64,000 bases of DNA from Sphingomonas sp. JUb134 (GTDB lineage: Bacteria > Pseudomonadota > Alphaproteobacteria > Sphingomonadales > Sphingomonadaceae), in NCBI RefSeq assembly GCF_004341505.2, contig NZ_SLYP02000002.1, positions 124,001-188,000 on the forward strand, given 5' to 3'. Below, one piece after another: positions 38,372 to 48,393 of the stretch. The notes under the pieces were generated by a model. The model was not told where the DNA came from. It searched no databases and saw nothing but the letters and a program-made list of their open reading frames with translations. The translations under genes and the position numbers were made by a program. Numbering within the stretch: position 1 is the stretch's first letter; every line of letters starts with the position of its first letter.

Positions 38372-39715
38372 ATGAGCCAGGGCGAGAACGAGGCTGTTGC
38401 GACGGTGGTCGGCGGCCGCCGCGTGCAGTTTGAGATGTTCTTCACGCTTCCCGACTTCAGCGAAATCTCCCTGCGCGATTATCAAGAAACGATGCAGCGC
38501 CCCTTCTTCAGCCTTTCGAAGAAGAAGCGGGTCAAACCGATCGAATATGTAAGCCCAGACAAGCAGGTCACCGTCCATGTTTCGGCCAATCCGGAATATG
38601 GCATGGCGACGATCTGGGATGCGGACATCATGATCTACCTCGCCTCTCATCTGAATGAGCTGCGCGAGCGCGGAGACAATGATCTCTCGCCGACGATCCG
38701 TGTTCAACCAGGCGACTTGCTGAAGCGCATCTGCTGGGGCGTCAGCGGACGTGCTTACGAACGCCTTATCGGAGCGCTCGACAGGCTGCAGGCAACCACG
38801 ATCAAGACGAACATCCGGGCCAACTCGAAGACCCGTGAGACAACGTTTTCGTGGATCGACAGCTATACGCACCTCGTAGACGAGCGAACCCAACGGTCCC
38901 TTGGAATGGAGATCACCCTTTCGAAGTGGTTCTTCGACGGCGTGATGGACAAGCGGAACGTACTCGCGATTTCTCCGCTCTATTTCGAGATCACAAGCGG
39001 GCTCGGTAAGTGGCTGTACCGCGCCAGCCGCAAGCACGCCGGCGGCAACGGCGCCGAAGGGTTCACGATCGGGTTCGAAACGCTTCACCAAAAAAGCGGA
39101 AGCGAGAGCTCGCTGCCGTCCTTCAAGAATAAGATCCTTGAGCTGGCGCGGGCCAACACCCTGCCCGAGATCAACTTGGAGGTGATCGGGGCGGAAACAC
39201 CCCGACCAAAGCTGAAGATGGTGATGCGTCGCTTCATGGGAGGGCACCAGGAGGTCCCCTCCCGCAAGCGCGCCACACCCCCCTCCCCCGCCCGCTCAGC
39301 CGAAAGTTCGAAGACTGTCGGCTCTTCCAAGCAGCTCCAGCAACGGCCGGCCGAGGAAGCCGCAGAAATGCCCGTTGACCCGAGCCTCGTTCGCAGCCTG
39401 GTGCAGCGTGCAGTCGCAGATCTCAAGGCCACCGATCCAAAGCCTAGCCAAGATCCGCACGACCAAAGCTACGCTGCCGCCGCAGTTTCCACGCCGCGCC
39501 GCCGGGGTGGACGGGCACATGAGGTACTCGATCCCGAGACCTATGCGGCGATCAAGGCGGAATGCCCTGGCTGGGATCTGGACGTCCTGATCAAGCAGTT
39601 CGACGCTTTCCTGAACAGCAATCCCGACGAGATGCCCAGGAACTACTCGAAACGGTTTTATGGCTTCATGAAGAAGCACCACGAGCGCAATAAATATACG
39701 CTCCCAGGCTTCTGA
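38372..39715 (+). CDS. repA: Plasmid replication initiator protein A (RPA family)
   Basis: 447 residues matching the RPA/PF10134 initiators of alphaproteobacterial plasmids: FFSLSKKKRVKPIEYVSPDK, ATIWDADIMIYLASHLNEL, CWGVSGRAYERLIGALDRLQ (winged helix), ISPLYFEITSGLGKWLYRAS. A Ser/Lys/Gln-rich linker joins this to a C-terminal module ending in RNYSKRFYGFMKKHHERNKY. It should open the origin by binding iterons; 22-bp iterons lie about 0.9 kb downstream. The ATG at 38372 is chosen over 38360 because it follows the conserved MSQ opening; both are possible. Confidence 0.9.
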   Translation: MSQGENEAVATVVGGRRVQFEMFFTLPDFSEISLRDYQETMQRPFFSLSKKKRVKPIEYVSPDKQVTVHVSANPEYGMATIWDADIMIYLASHLNELRERGDNDLSPTIRVQPGDLLKRICWGVSGRAYERLIGALDRLQATTIKTNIRANSKTRETTFSWIDSYTHLVDERTQRSLGMEITLSKWFFDGVMDKRNVLAISPLYFEITSGLGKWLYRASRKHAGGNGAEGFTIGFETLHQKSGSESSLPSFKNKILELARANTLPEINLEVIGAETPRPKLKMVMRRFMGGHQEVPSRKRATPPSPARSAESSKTVGSSKQLQQRPAEEAAEMPVDPSLVRSLVQRAVADLKATDPKPSQDPHDQSYAAAAVSTPRRRGGRAHEVLDPETYAAIKAECPGWDLDVLIKQFDAFLNSNPDEMPRNYSKRFYGFMKKHHERNKYTLPGF

Positions 39716-40566
39716 CTGGATCGATCTGATCCGGCCCCGCGAAAAGCCGATCGAGGGCGCGCGGGGATAAATGACCCTGCCACCAATCCGATGCCGCGCT
39801 GATCGACGGCGGATCATGGCACGATCATCGACGGCTATTGTTGGAAAACGATGGCGGCCCTTCCACCTAAACTCGAACGCCTGGCTGCACCTTCGAGCGG
39901 GACGAATGCCGCGGCCGCTCCGATTTACGGTAGTGCCGCGGGCGGCCTTCATGTCGAGCCAAGATGACCGATTTTGATACGGCTTGAGTCAAACATCCGG
40001 CCGGGACGACCGTCAGCTGAGCCCCGCGATCGTCAGCTGGAGACCGGATTATCAGCCTGGCAGCGCGAGAGGACGGTTGGCATCGCGTCCCGCGGCGACA
40101 ATTGCCGCTCTGGGTCGCGACGTGTTTTCAGGAATTGGTTCAAAGCGTCATCTTGCAAATGGACAATTTGCGAAAGAGGCTGAAATCCGGGGCTTTAGGG
40201 CGGACGCGGAAATCCATGTCGCTGATTCTAAAAACACGATCGCGCGACGGGGTGCCAGTCGCCAATTGCGGACCTTGGGTGAGCGTGGATACGGTCTCAG
40301 TGATGAGGCCCCGGCGAAGTTCCAGCACGTCTACAGGCCTATCTCACTGCATCGAAGCATAGGGCTAGATGCGGCGCTCGGGGAAGGGGGCCGAAAAGCC
40401 ATTCCCAAAAACACGTTGAAGGAGGTACGCGACATTTCCGATAACACGCCGGACCCGCGCAACGATCTCGGATGGACAATTACTGGTTTGGGGTTGAAGC
40501 ACGAAAAGCGAATCGGAACGCTAACTGCTGCCAACACGGGTAGGCGCAGCCCCGACCGAGACCGGG
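39716..40566. other. Gene-free region between the initiator gene and the iterons
   Basis: 850 bp without a supported gene. A plus-strand frame from 39984 stays open to 40742, but it runs through the DnaA box and iterons and shows no domain, so I treat it as non-coding. The stretch has a repeated CGTCAGCTGA/G motif near 40010-40040. It probably forms part of the origin. Confidence 0.4.
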
Positions 40567-40575
40567 TTATCCACA
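40567..40575 (+). promoter_or_regulatory. DnaA box
   Basis: TTATCCACA is a perfect DnaA consensus box, placed 17 bp before the first (degenerate) iteron. This is the normal arrangement at iteron plasmid origins. Confidence 0.75.
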
Positions 40576-40591
40576 GCCCCCAAGTGGTGGC

Positions 40592-40679
40592 ATCGTGGTA
40601 TCAGAGCGAAAGTGTCGTGTTATTAGAATCTGACCGTCGTGTTATCGGAGCTCGGCCGTCGTGTTATCGGAATCTGTCC
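40592..40679 (+). repeat. oriV: Iteron array of the plasmid origin (four 22-bp units)
   Basis: Three units start GTCGTGTTAT at 40614, 40636 and 40658, spaced exactly 22 bp (GTCGTGTTATCGGAATCTGT is the clearest). A fourth, diverged unit precedes them at 40592 (ATCGTGGTATCAGAGC). Exact helical-turn spacing, the adjacent DnaA box and the nearby initiator gene identify an iteron-controlled origin. The region after it (40740-40760) is AT-richer and could be the unwinding site. Confidence 0.8.
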
Positions 40680-40801
40680 ACAGGCAGCGAATCGCCGGAT
40701 TCACTAGCTTTTTCCGGGAACGCCGCGGCAGTAACCTTTTAACTCAAAGATATAACCCGCTTAACGCTTACGCCTTCGGCGGATTCTGAGATTTCTTATT
40801 G

Positions 40802-41818
40802 TTAGAGGGAAATGGAAGGGGAGGGACGCCATTCCCGACCTGGCCCCATCCGGTCGAGCCGGCTGCTATCCTTTAACGCCCTGGAGCGCACAGCGAGCTT
40901 GGCCGCGGCCTGCGGTGTCACACCCAGCAGGCGTGCGATGGCCGGCACCCGAAGTCCGGGATAGGCCAGTTCCAAACGCAACAGCTCCGGAAGCCGGCTG
41001 CGTTTGGTCACCTCAACGACGCGCGGGAGATTTTCAAGCCTTCCCTCGAGCCTGTCGAGCTCCGCCAGGCCCTGCCTGCTTGCCAACCCGATCGTGCTTT
41101 CAAGCTCGCGCATGAGTTCCCCTGCGGAGTTTGGAAGATACCGGGGAAGGTGGACAGCGGACGGAAGAATCTGCGTTGCCATGCCGGCCGCAACCAATGC
41201 TCGAGGCAGCTGGCAGGCGATCATCCATGTCGTACCGAAGCTCACCGGTTCAAGGCTCATTCGACGGCCATCGATCGTCGTGACAGTTCGGTCCGAGGCC
41301 GGTGAGACCTCCAACGCTGAATGGACCTCCAGGAGACGCTCAGCGACCGCGAGGAGGGTAGGGGAAGGGTAGGGGGCTGCAATGGCCACCTGAGCCGCCC
41401 TGAATGCGCCTGAGCAGCGAGCAAGGTCCTCCGGACCCCAGAGCTCGGCTTCGGCCCGATCGTCGAGCAGCGTGCGCAGAATCCTGAACGTGGCTGCGGT
41501 AAGATCGTCCGCCGGCGTTTGCTGAGCCGCTAGAGCGAAGTGCATCACGGCTGCCACAGACATCGGATCGTTCAAGCCCTCGCTGTGGCGCGGCGGTGGC
41601 GTTCGTCCGCAAATCCAATTCATGATATCGTCAATCGATACGGGAACCCCGGCGATTCCCGCGATGGTCGCGGCGCCACTGACCCTTTCCCGCGCCAGCC
41701 AAATGTCTCGAGCCGGGCTGTTGGCGAGACGCCCATCGAGGCGGCCGAGGGCGAGCAGAGTAGGTAACGGGGGTGAAGTGCTCACAATTTCTGATATCAC
41801 GTTCTCAACGTAAGTCAC
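40802..41818 (-). CDS. DUF1612 / RHE_PE00001-type helix-turn-helix protein
   Basis: 338 residues. The N-terminal LLALGRLDGRLANSPARDIW and the pattern VSIDDIMNWICGRTPPPR match the plasmid-borne DUF1612 family of rhizobia and sphingomonads. The C-terminus has a helix-turn-helix (VPAIARLLGVTPQAAAKLAV). Function unproven; members lie near replication genes and may regulate copy number or transfer. It is convergent with the origin region. Confidence 0.72.
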   Translation of the reverse strand: MTYVENVISEIVSTSPPLPTLLALGRLDGRLANSPARDIWLARERVSGAATIAGIAGVPVSIDDIMNWICGRTPPPRHSEGLNDPMSVAAVMHFALAAQQTPADDLTAATFRILRTLLDDRAEAELWGPEDLARCSGAFRAAQVAIAAPYPSPTLLAVAERLLEVHSALEVSPASDRTVTTIDGRRMSLEPVSFGTTWMIACQLPRALVAAGMATQILPSAVHLPRYLPNSAGELMRELESTIGLASRQGLAELDRLEGRLENLPRVVEVTKRSRLPELLRLELAYPGLRVPAIARLLGVTPQAAAKLAVRSRALKDSSRLDRMGPGREWRPSPSISL

Positions 41819-41861
41819 CGGTTTGTTGTTGCGCCAATCACGATGCCCGCAGGGGACTTCT

Positions 41862-41877
41862 GATAATTGCAGTTATC
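41862..41877. repeat. Inverted repeat upstream of the integrase gene
   Basis: GATAATTGCAGTTATC: arms GATAA and TTATC around TTGCAG, followed by TTATCGCATAA (a second short dyad sharing the TTATC). This is a possible recombinase core or repressor site 66 bp before the integrase GTG. Function inferred only from position. Confidence 0.35.
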
Positions 41878-41943
41878 GCATAAGCGGAATTGACCGTTCT
41901 TTATATGGTGCGCTACAAGCGGGGCTGAGGAGCGAGGCGCGTC

Positions 41944-43182
41944 GTGAGCACCGAAACCGCCCGGGGAGGGCCAGAATCCGCTGTAGCGCCTTCTGAGGCG
42001 GCCCTGCCGGCTGTCCCGGCGCCGAGCGACCTTGGCTGGGCGATCGTGCAGATGCGGGCGGGCTAGCGGATCATCATCAATGAGGCGCTGATTGCGGCTT
42101 ACCAGCGCGCGTCATCGCCCCACAGCATCCGCGCGCTGAAGTCCGATATTAAAGCGTTCGATGCCTGGTGCCGTCGCACCAATCGGATCGCTCTCCCGGC
42201 GACGGCCGAGACGGTCGTCGATTATCTCGATGCGCGGGCCGGTAAGGGGAGCCGCCCGGCCTCGCTATCCCGCTACAAGGCGTCGATCGCCAAGATCCAC
42301 CAGCTGCTCGATTTGAAAGACCCAACGCTGGCCCCGCTGGTGAAGCTACGGCTGCAGGCGGTGCGCCGCGAAAAGGGGGCGGCGCAGAAGCAGGCGCGGC
42401 CGCTGCGGTTCAAAGGGCCGGTGCGCGACGTCGAGCGCGATAAGGCGCGCGGGCTCAACATCCGTGCGCTGCTTGAGAGCTGCGGGGAGGAACTGCCCGG
42501 GCTGCGCGATCGGGCGCTGCTGTCTGCCGCTTATGACACCGGCCTGCGCGCTTCCGAGCTGGTGGCGGTCGCCGTCGAGCATATCGAGGAAGCGATCGAT
42601 CCCGACGCCCGCCTGCTGCGGATCTTGCGGAGCAAGGGCGATCAGGAAGGGGAGGGGGCGACCGCCTACCTGAGCCCGCGCACGGTCGCGGCGATCGCGG
42701 CCTGGACGGAGGCGGCCGAGATCACGGAAGGGCCACTGTTCCGGCGGGTGCAGGTGCGGCGCTACAAGGCCCGCGCCGCCGTGCGCGGGCGCCCGATCGA
42801 CAGCATATCGGGCCGGGAGACTTGGGATCTCCGCAAGACCCTCTCCAAGCCCGCCGTGCAGGCACGTGTCGAATATGACATCGGCACCGTCGCGCTGCAT
42901 CCGGGCTCGATCGGGCCGATCTTCCGGTCGATCACCCAGCGGGCGTTCAATCTCGGCGGGCTTCCCGATCTGACGGCCGAGGATCTGGCCCGGCTCCTCA
43001 AAGGGATCAGCGCGCACTCGACGCGGATCGGGCTCAACCAGGATCTGTTTGCGAGCGGCGAGGATCTCGCCGGGATAATGGACGCGCTGCGGTGGAAGTC
43101 GCCGCGAATGCCGCTCGCCTATAATCGCAACCTTGCTGCAGAGCAGGGCGCAGCGGGCCGGCTGATGGCGAAGATCGGCTGA
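41944..43182 (+). pseudogene. Tyrosine-type integrase with an in-frame TAG
   Basis: From the GTG at 41944 the frame gives VSTETARGGPESAVAPSEAA, then reaches TAG at 42064-42066 after 40 codons and continues in the same frame as a complete integrase: core-binding helices (SPHSIRALKSDIKAFDAWCR), then GLRASELVAVAVEHIEE with Arg, LRSKGDQEGEG with Lys, SAHSTRIGLNQDLFA in place of the usual His-x-x-Arg, and SPRMPLAYNRNLA with Tyr. With the stop, only a shortened protein from 42313 (289 residues, no core-binding domain) could be made. A single substitution such as TGG to TAG explains it. Confidence 0.75.
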
Positions 43183-43304
43183 TGGGGTCGCTGGTCGACT
43201 CGATTGCGGGAGGGCGTCGCTCCCCAAGCAACCTCATCGGACCGGCATGAGCTTATGGAGCTGGCCGGTGGCCCTTGCCCGCAGCGGCACGATTGGTCCG
43301 TGTT

Positions 43305-44615
43305 TCAGGGAAGGGGGCTTGAGATTGCCTTGATGGCCTTCAATCCCGTTCCAAAACGAGCGATCGCGTCCCTGTTTCTCTCCAACTCGTCATAGGGCAG
43401 ATAGGCGAAGTCGAGATCGGCAATACGGCTGAAGGCCGGGCGACGGAGTTGCGCGCGAACGTCCTGCTCGCGCGCATTCGGTGCGACCAGGAACAGCCCG
43501 GCGGCAGCGTGCAGATCGCTCCCCGACAGCGCCAGATCGAGCATGCGCACGATCCCCGAGTAGATCGAGGTCGAATGTTCAACCTCGAACGCGGCGGCGA
43601 CGCCGTCGCCACCCTTCGCCAGCCACAACACGTCGATGAGGCGGATCGAGTCCGCTCCGGGAGAGGTCGCAATGGCGTCTGGAAGGCGCTCGAGGCATCC
43701 CTGTCCAAGGGGACAGCCGGCGTGAAGCCGACCGCGGTCATTGGCGGCGATCCACACATCGTAACCGAGGGCATGGCCGAGATCGCGCAGCCATGCCTGG
43801 ATCTCGGCGTGCGTGCGATCGGTTTCGCCCTGCGCGGCGGCTGTCTTGTCGAGCCGGCTTGCCTCCGCTCTGGCATGTTCCAATCTGCCGAGCCAGTGGT
43901 CGGCCGCCGTTGCGTCATCCTGCAGCGGTGGCGCCGGATAGCGGCCCGAGCCGATGTCGAACAGCAGTCCGCCGATCGCGCCGAGATCGTTGGAGAGCAA
44001 CTCGCGGTAACGGTCGTTGAGGTCGAGGATGCCGGCGCGCATGGCGAGAAAATGATCCCATGACCCGAGCTTCACCTTGGCGCCGGTGACGGCATTGTAG
44101 CCCTTCACGATCGCGGTATTGAAGGGCGGCACCAGCGTCGGGTGAAGGAAATAGAGCAGGTTGGCCGCCGCCGGCCCCAGCCCCTTGATCTTGAGCGCGT
44201 CTATGCTGCGGATGTGGCTGATGATCTCCTCGGCGGTATCGCAGCACGAGCAATTGTCGAGCAGGCGGCCGAACGCCCGCTGATTGTCCGGGCTTTCGTA
44301 AATGTCGGGAATGCGCAGCTTGGGCTTCCACAGCCAGGCATGGTCGGCGCCCTTGAAGATCTGCCGCTGTTCGGCGATCGAGTGGACAACCGTCTCCAAT
44401 GACGAGCCGCGATAGGCGACGCCGAACCGCCCACTTTCGATTTCCGCGACCACCTGCTGCAGCCCGCGACGGATGGAGCGGAAGTTTTTCAGCCGTTCGT
44501 CCCAAAGAAACCAGGAGCGATAGGTGGCGCCGGGATCGTCTCGCCAACGACGGACAAGCTCGCTCACGAGATCATGATGTGTCGTGGGTAACAAGTTCGG
44601 TACTGGCTGGGTCAT
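43305..44615 (-). CDS. Putative nuclease, possible helix-hairpin-helix plus PD-(D/E)XK-like protein
   Basis: 436 residues, function not established. The middle (DALKIKGLGPAAANLLYFLH then PPFNTAIVKGYNAV) looks like a helix-hairpin-helix of DNA glycosylase type. The C-terminal part has RLIDVLWLAKGGDG followed by VAAAFEVEHSTSIYSGIVRM; this E-V-E-H-S/T-T-S-I-Y-S-G pattern recurs in restriction-enzyme-like proteins. It stands alone beside the integrase relic. No partner methylase is visible nearby. Confidence 0.5.
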   Translation of the reverse strand: MTQPVPNLLPTTHHDLVSELVRRWRDDPGATYRSWFLWDERLKNFRSIRRGLQQVVAEIESGRFGVAYRGSSLETVVHSIAEQRQIFKGADHAWLWKPKLRIPDIYESPDNQRAFGRLLDNCSCCDTAEEIISHIRSIDALKIKGLGPAAANLLYFLHPTLVPPFNTAIVKGYNAVTGAKVKLGSWDHFLAMRAGILDLNDRYRELLSNDLGAIGGLLFDIGSGRYPAPPLQDDATAADHWLGRLEHARAEASRLDKTAAAQGETDRTHAEIQAWLRDLGHALGYDVWIAANDRGRLHAGCPLGQGCLERLPDAIATSPGADSIRLIDVLWLAKGGDGVAAAFEVEHSTSIYSGIVRMLDLALSGSDLHAAAGLFLVAPNAREQDVRAQLRRPAFSRIADLDFAYLPYDELERNRDAIARFGTGLKAIKAISSPLP

Positions 44616-44848
44616 CTGAACTGGGCTCCTTGCCGTTCAGGCTATCGCGGGCAAGGGCGGCTTGCACGTTCAATGTGCGATCCGCGAAGCGTGCTCAAAC
44701 TGCCGGTCATCGTGCAGGGAAACGGCGCTGGCATGGGTGTTGCCGGTCGCATCCGTAGACCGGGCGCACGGCCAGGCAGACGGCCGGCACGGGCGCCGCC
44801 GCCCGGGAGCGGCGACGCAACCAGCTTTTTCCGGTCGAATTTAGCGGA

Positions 44849-45238
44849 TCACTGTTTTGCGATCGCGGTGACCTCGCCATCGCTACCCTTGAGCGAGAGG
44901 TCGAAATCGACCTTGTCGCCGACCTTGACCGCATCGGTGATCGACGGCGCCGCCTTGAACGCCATCGTCATCGCGGGCCACTTGGCCTGTGGGATCGGAC
45001 CATGATCGAGCGTGATGGTGCCCGCCGCCTTGTCGATCGCGGTGACGGTGCCATGGCCCTTGGCCTTGATTGCGCCGCTCACGCCAGACACCGTCGTGCT
45101 ATTGTCGATATCGCCGTCCATCGTCGCAGCCGCGGCCGCCTGGTTGGTCTCGGCCGCAACCGGCGCCTCGTCCTTCTTGCCGCAGGCGGCGGTCAGGGCG
45201 GCGAGGCCGAGGGCAATGGTCAGTCGTGCATGGTTCAT
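44849..45238 (-). CDS. cusF: CusF-like periplasmic copper-binding lipoprotein
   Basis: 129 residues. Signal sequence MNHARLTIALGLAALTAACG with a lipobox ending in Cys, then a CusF fold with VTAIDKAAGTITLDHGPIP and the metal site KWPAMTMAF (Trp and two Met, plus the upstream His). CusF hands Cu(I)/Ag(I) to CusB. I start at 45238 because AAGGAG precedes it by 6 bases; an ATG at 45253 that overlaps the cusA stop is the alternative. Last gene of the cus operon. Confidence 0.88.
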   Translation of the reverse strand: MNHARLTIALGLAALTAACGKKDEAPVAAETNQAAAAATMDGDIDNSTTVSGVSGAIKAKGHGTVTAIDKAAGTITLDHGPIPQAKWPAMTMAFKAAPSITDAVKVGDKVDFDLSLKGSDGEVTAIAKQ

Positions 45239-45249
45239 CGTCTTCTCCT

Positions 45250-48200
45250 TCATGATGAAGCGGGTTGAAGGATAGGATCGGTCTTGGGCCGGCGCAGCAG
45301 CAGATAGGCGGCGGGCAGCACCAACATGGAGAGCAAGGGCGCGGTCAGCATGCCGCCGATCATCGGTGCCGCGATCCGGCTCATGACCTCCGAGCCTGCA
45401 CCCGATCCCAGCAGGATCGGCAGCAGGCCGGCGAGGATCACCGCGACCGTCATGGCCTTGGGCCGGACGCGCAGCAGCGCGCCTTCGCGCACGGCGGCCT
45501 CGACTTCGGCGGCGTCCGGATTTGCGGTGTGCTCCGCCAGCGCGTTCTTGAGATAGATCAGCATCACCACGCCGAACTCGGCGGACACGCCGGCGAGCGC
45601 GATGAACCCGACCCCGGTGGCAACCGACTGGTTGAACCCCAGCAGATAGAGCGTCCAGATGCCGCCGGTCAGCGCGAACGGCAGCGTGCCCATGATCAGC
45701 GCAGCCTCGTCGAAGCGGCCGAAGATCAGGTAGAGCAGCACGAAGATGATCAGCAGCGTCGCGGGCACGACCAGCTTCAACCGGTCGACTGCGCGCTCGA
45801 GATATTCGAACTGGCCCGAATAGGCGATGCTGACGCCCGGCGAGAGCCTGACCTGTTTCGCCACCGCACGCTGCAGATCGCCGACCACCGAGGCGAGATC
45901 GCGCCCGCGCACATCGACATAGACCCAGGTCGAAGGCCGGGCATTCTCGGTCTTGAGCATCGGCGGGCCCTCGGCGATCGAGACGTTTGCCACGGTGCCC
46001 AGGGTGATCTGCTGGCCCGCCCGCGTCAGGATCGGTAGCGCCCGCAGCCCTTCGAGGCTGTCGCGCAATTCGCGCGGATAGCGCACGCTGATCGGATAGC
46101 GGGCGAGGCCCTCGACCGTCTCGCCGATCGTCTCGCCGCCGATCGCGCCCGAGACGATGGCCTGCACGTCGGCCATGTTGAGCCCGAACCGCGCGGCGGC
46201 GGCGCGGTCGATGTCGACATCGACATAGCGTCCGCCAGTCAGCCGCTCGGCGAGCGCCGAGCTGACGCCGGGCACGGTCCTAGCCACCGTCTCGACATCA
46301 TGGGCGATCCGGTCGAGCTCGGCGAGATCACTGCCCGACACCTTGACCCCGATCGGGCTCTTGATGCCCGTCGCGAGCATGTCGATGCGGTTGCGGATCG
46401 GCGGCACCCAGATATTGGCGAGGCCCGGGAGCTTCACCGTGCGGTCGAGCTCGTCGACCAGCTTCTCAGGCGTCATACCCGGCCGCCATTGGTCGCGCGG
46501 CTTGAACTGGATCGTTGTTTCGAACATTTCGAGTGGCGCGGGATCGGTCGCAGTCTCGGCGCGACCCGCCTTGCCGAACACGGTCTCGACCTCGGGCACG
46601 GTCTTGATCAGCCGGTCGGTCTGCTGAAGCAGCTCGCTCGCCTTAGCCGCCGAGAGGCCGGGCAATGCCGAGGGCATGTAGAGTAGGTCGCCCTCGTCGA
46701 GGTTGGGCATGAACTCGCCGCCGAGCCGCGACAGCGGCCAGGCCGTGGTCGCGAATACCAGCGTCGCGATCAGCAGCACCGCCTTGGGCCGCCGCATCGT
46801 CCAGTCGATCGCGGGCCGGTAGAGATCGGTCAGCCAGCGGTTGACTGGGTTGGCCTGCTCGGCCGGAATACGTCCCCGGATCAGCCAGCCCATCAGGATC
46901 GGCACCAATGTCACCGACAGGATCGCGGCGGCGCCCATCGCATAGGTCTTGGTGAAGGCGAGCGGCGCGAACAGCTGGCCTTCCTGGGCTTCCAGCGTGA
47001 ACACCGGGATGAAGGACAGCGTGATGATCAGCAGGCTGAAGAACAGCGCGGGCCCGACCTCGGCCGCCGCCTCGGTGACGACGATCCAGCGCGTCTCGCG
47101 GTCGAGATGGGTGTCCGGATGGTCCTGTTCCCAGCGCTCGATCTTCTTGTGGGCGTTCTCGATCATGACCACGGCCGCATCGACCATCGCGCCGATCGCG
47201 ATGGCGATGCCGCCCAGCGACATGATGTTGGCGTTGACGCCCTGGTAGCGCATCACGACGAAGGCGGCGAGCACGCCCAAGGGCAGCGTCAGGATCGCGA
47301 CCAGCGCCGAGCGGACATGCCAGAGGAACAGGCCGCAGACCAGGGCGACGACGATGAACTCCTCGACCAGCTTGTGGGTGAGGTTCTCGACCGCGCGATC
47401 GATCAGTTGCGAGCGATCATAGACCGTCACCACCTCGACGCCGGGCGGCAGGCTCTTCCTGAGATCGGCGAGCTTGTCCTTGACCGCCGCGATGGTCTCG
47501 CGGGCATTCTTGCCCGAACGCAGGATCACGACGCCGCCGGCGACCTCACCCTGGCCGTTCAGTTCGCCGATGCCGCGTCGCATTTCGGGACCGACCTGGA
47601 TCGTGGCGACGTCACCGAGACGGACCGGCACGCCACCGGCCGCCGTCTTCAGCGGGATCGCGCCGAAATTGTCGAGCGTCTTCAGATAGCCCGAGGCGCG
47701 AACCATATATTCGGCTTCGGCCAGCTCGAGCACCGAGCCGCCCGCTTCCTGATTGGCCTGCCGGATCGCCTCGACCGCCTGGGCGTGGGTCACCCCGTAG
47801 GCGGCGAGCTTCACCGGATCGAGCAGTATCTGATACTGCCTGACCATGCCGCCGATGCTGGCGACCTCGGCGACGCCGGTCACGGTCTTGAGTTCATAGC
47901 GCAGGAACCAGTCCTGCAGCCCGCGCAGCTGCGACAGGTCATGCCGGCCGGTGCGGTCGACCAGCGCATATTCATAGACCCAGCCAACCCCGGTCGCGTC
48001 GGGACCGAGCGCGCTGCGGGCGTTCGCCGGCAGGCGCCCCTGCACCTGGTTCAGATATTCGAGCACGCGGCTGCGCGCCCAATAGAGATCGGTGCCATCC
48101 TCGAAGATCACATAGACGAAGCTGTCGCCGAAGAAGCTGTAGCCCCGCACGGTCTTTGCCCCGGGCACCGACAACATGGTGGTGGTGAGCGGATAGGTGA

Positions 48201-48393
48201 CCTGGCTCTCGACGATCTGCGGCGCCTGGCCGGGATAGCTGGTGCGGATCACGACCTGCACGTCCGAGAGATCGGGGAGGGCATCGATCGGGGTCGAGCG
48301 CACCGCCCACAGGCCCGCGCCGATCAGCGCCAGCATCCCGATCAGAACGAAGAAGCGGTTCCTGACCGACCAGCGGATGAGATGGGCGATCAT
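45250..48393 (-). CDS. cusA: CusA-type heavy-metal RND efflux pump
   Basis: 1047 residues, full-length for the HME-RND family. The N-terminal helix begins [20 protein letters not shown]; the TM4 motif [19 protein letters not shown] is that of Cu/Ag pumps (E. coli CusA), which carry Met/Ala instead of the acidic residue of Co/Zn/Cd pumps. The inner-membrane trimer exports Cu(I)/Ag(I) from periplasm and cytoplasm through CusB and CusC. Overlaps cusB by 4 bp and is followed by cusF. Confidence 0.95.
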   Translation of the reverse strand: MIAHLIRWSVRNRFFVLIGMLALIGAGLWAVRSTPIDALPDLSDVQVVIRTSYPGQAPQIVESQVTYPLTTTMLSVPGAKTVRGYSFFGDSFVYVIFEDGTDLYWARSRVLEYLNQVQGRLPANARSALGPDATGVGWVYEYALVDRTGRHDLSQLRGLQDWFLRYELKTVTGVAEVASIGGMVRQYQILLDPVKLAAYGVTHAQAVEAIRQANQEAGGSVLELAEAEYMVRASGYLKTLDNFGAIPLKTAAGGVPVRLGDVATIQVGPEMRRGIGELNGQGEVAGGVVILRSGKNARETIAAVKDKLADLRKSLPPGVEVVTVYDRSQLIDRAVENLTHKLVEEFIVVALVCGLFLWHVRSALVAILTLPLGVLAAFVVMRYQGVNANIMSLGGIAIAIGAMVDAAVVMIENAHKKIERWEQDHPDTHLDRETRWIVVTEAAAEVGPALFFSLLIITLSFIPVFTLEAQEGQLFAPLAFTKTYAMGAAAILSVTLVPILMGWLIRGRIPAEQANPVNRWLTDLYRPAIDWTMRRPKAVLLIATLVFATTAWPLSRLGGEFMPNLDEGDLLYMPSALPGLSAAKASELLQQTDRLIKTVPEVETVFGKAGRAETATDPAPLEMFETTIQFKPRDQWRPGMTPEKLVDELDRTVKLPGLANIWVPPIRNRIDMLATGIKSPIGVKVSGSDLAELDRIAHDVETVARTVPGVSSALAERLTGGRYVDVDIDRAAAARFGLNMADVQAIVSGAIGGETIGETVEGLARYPISVRYPRELRDSLEGLRALPILTRAGQQITLGTVANVSIAEGPPMLKTENARPSTWVYVDVRGRDLASVVGDLQRAVAKQVRLSPGVSIAYSGQFEYLERAVDRLKLVVPATLLIIFVLLYLIFGRFDEAALIMGTLPFALTGGIWTLYLLGFNQSVATGVGFIALAGVSAEFGVVMLIYLKNALAEHTANPDAAEVEAAVREGALLRVRPKAMTVAVILAGLLPILLGSGAGSEVMSRIAAPMIGGMLTAPLLSMLVLPAAYLLLRRPKTDPILQPASS

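Noticed and set aside
40592..40679. Regular repeats that could suggest a CRISPR array
   Set aside because: Units are tandem with no spacers, 22 bp apart, next to a DnaA box and initiator gene: iterons.
39984..40742. 252-codon plus-strand frame across the origin
   Set aside because: Runs through the DnaA box and iterons, has no recognisable domain and no convincing ribosome site.
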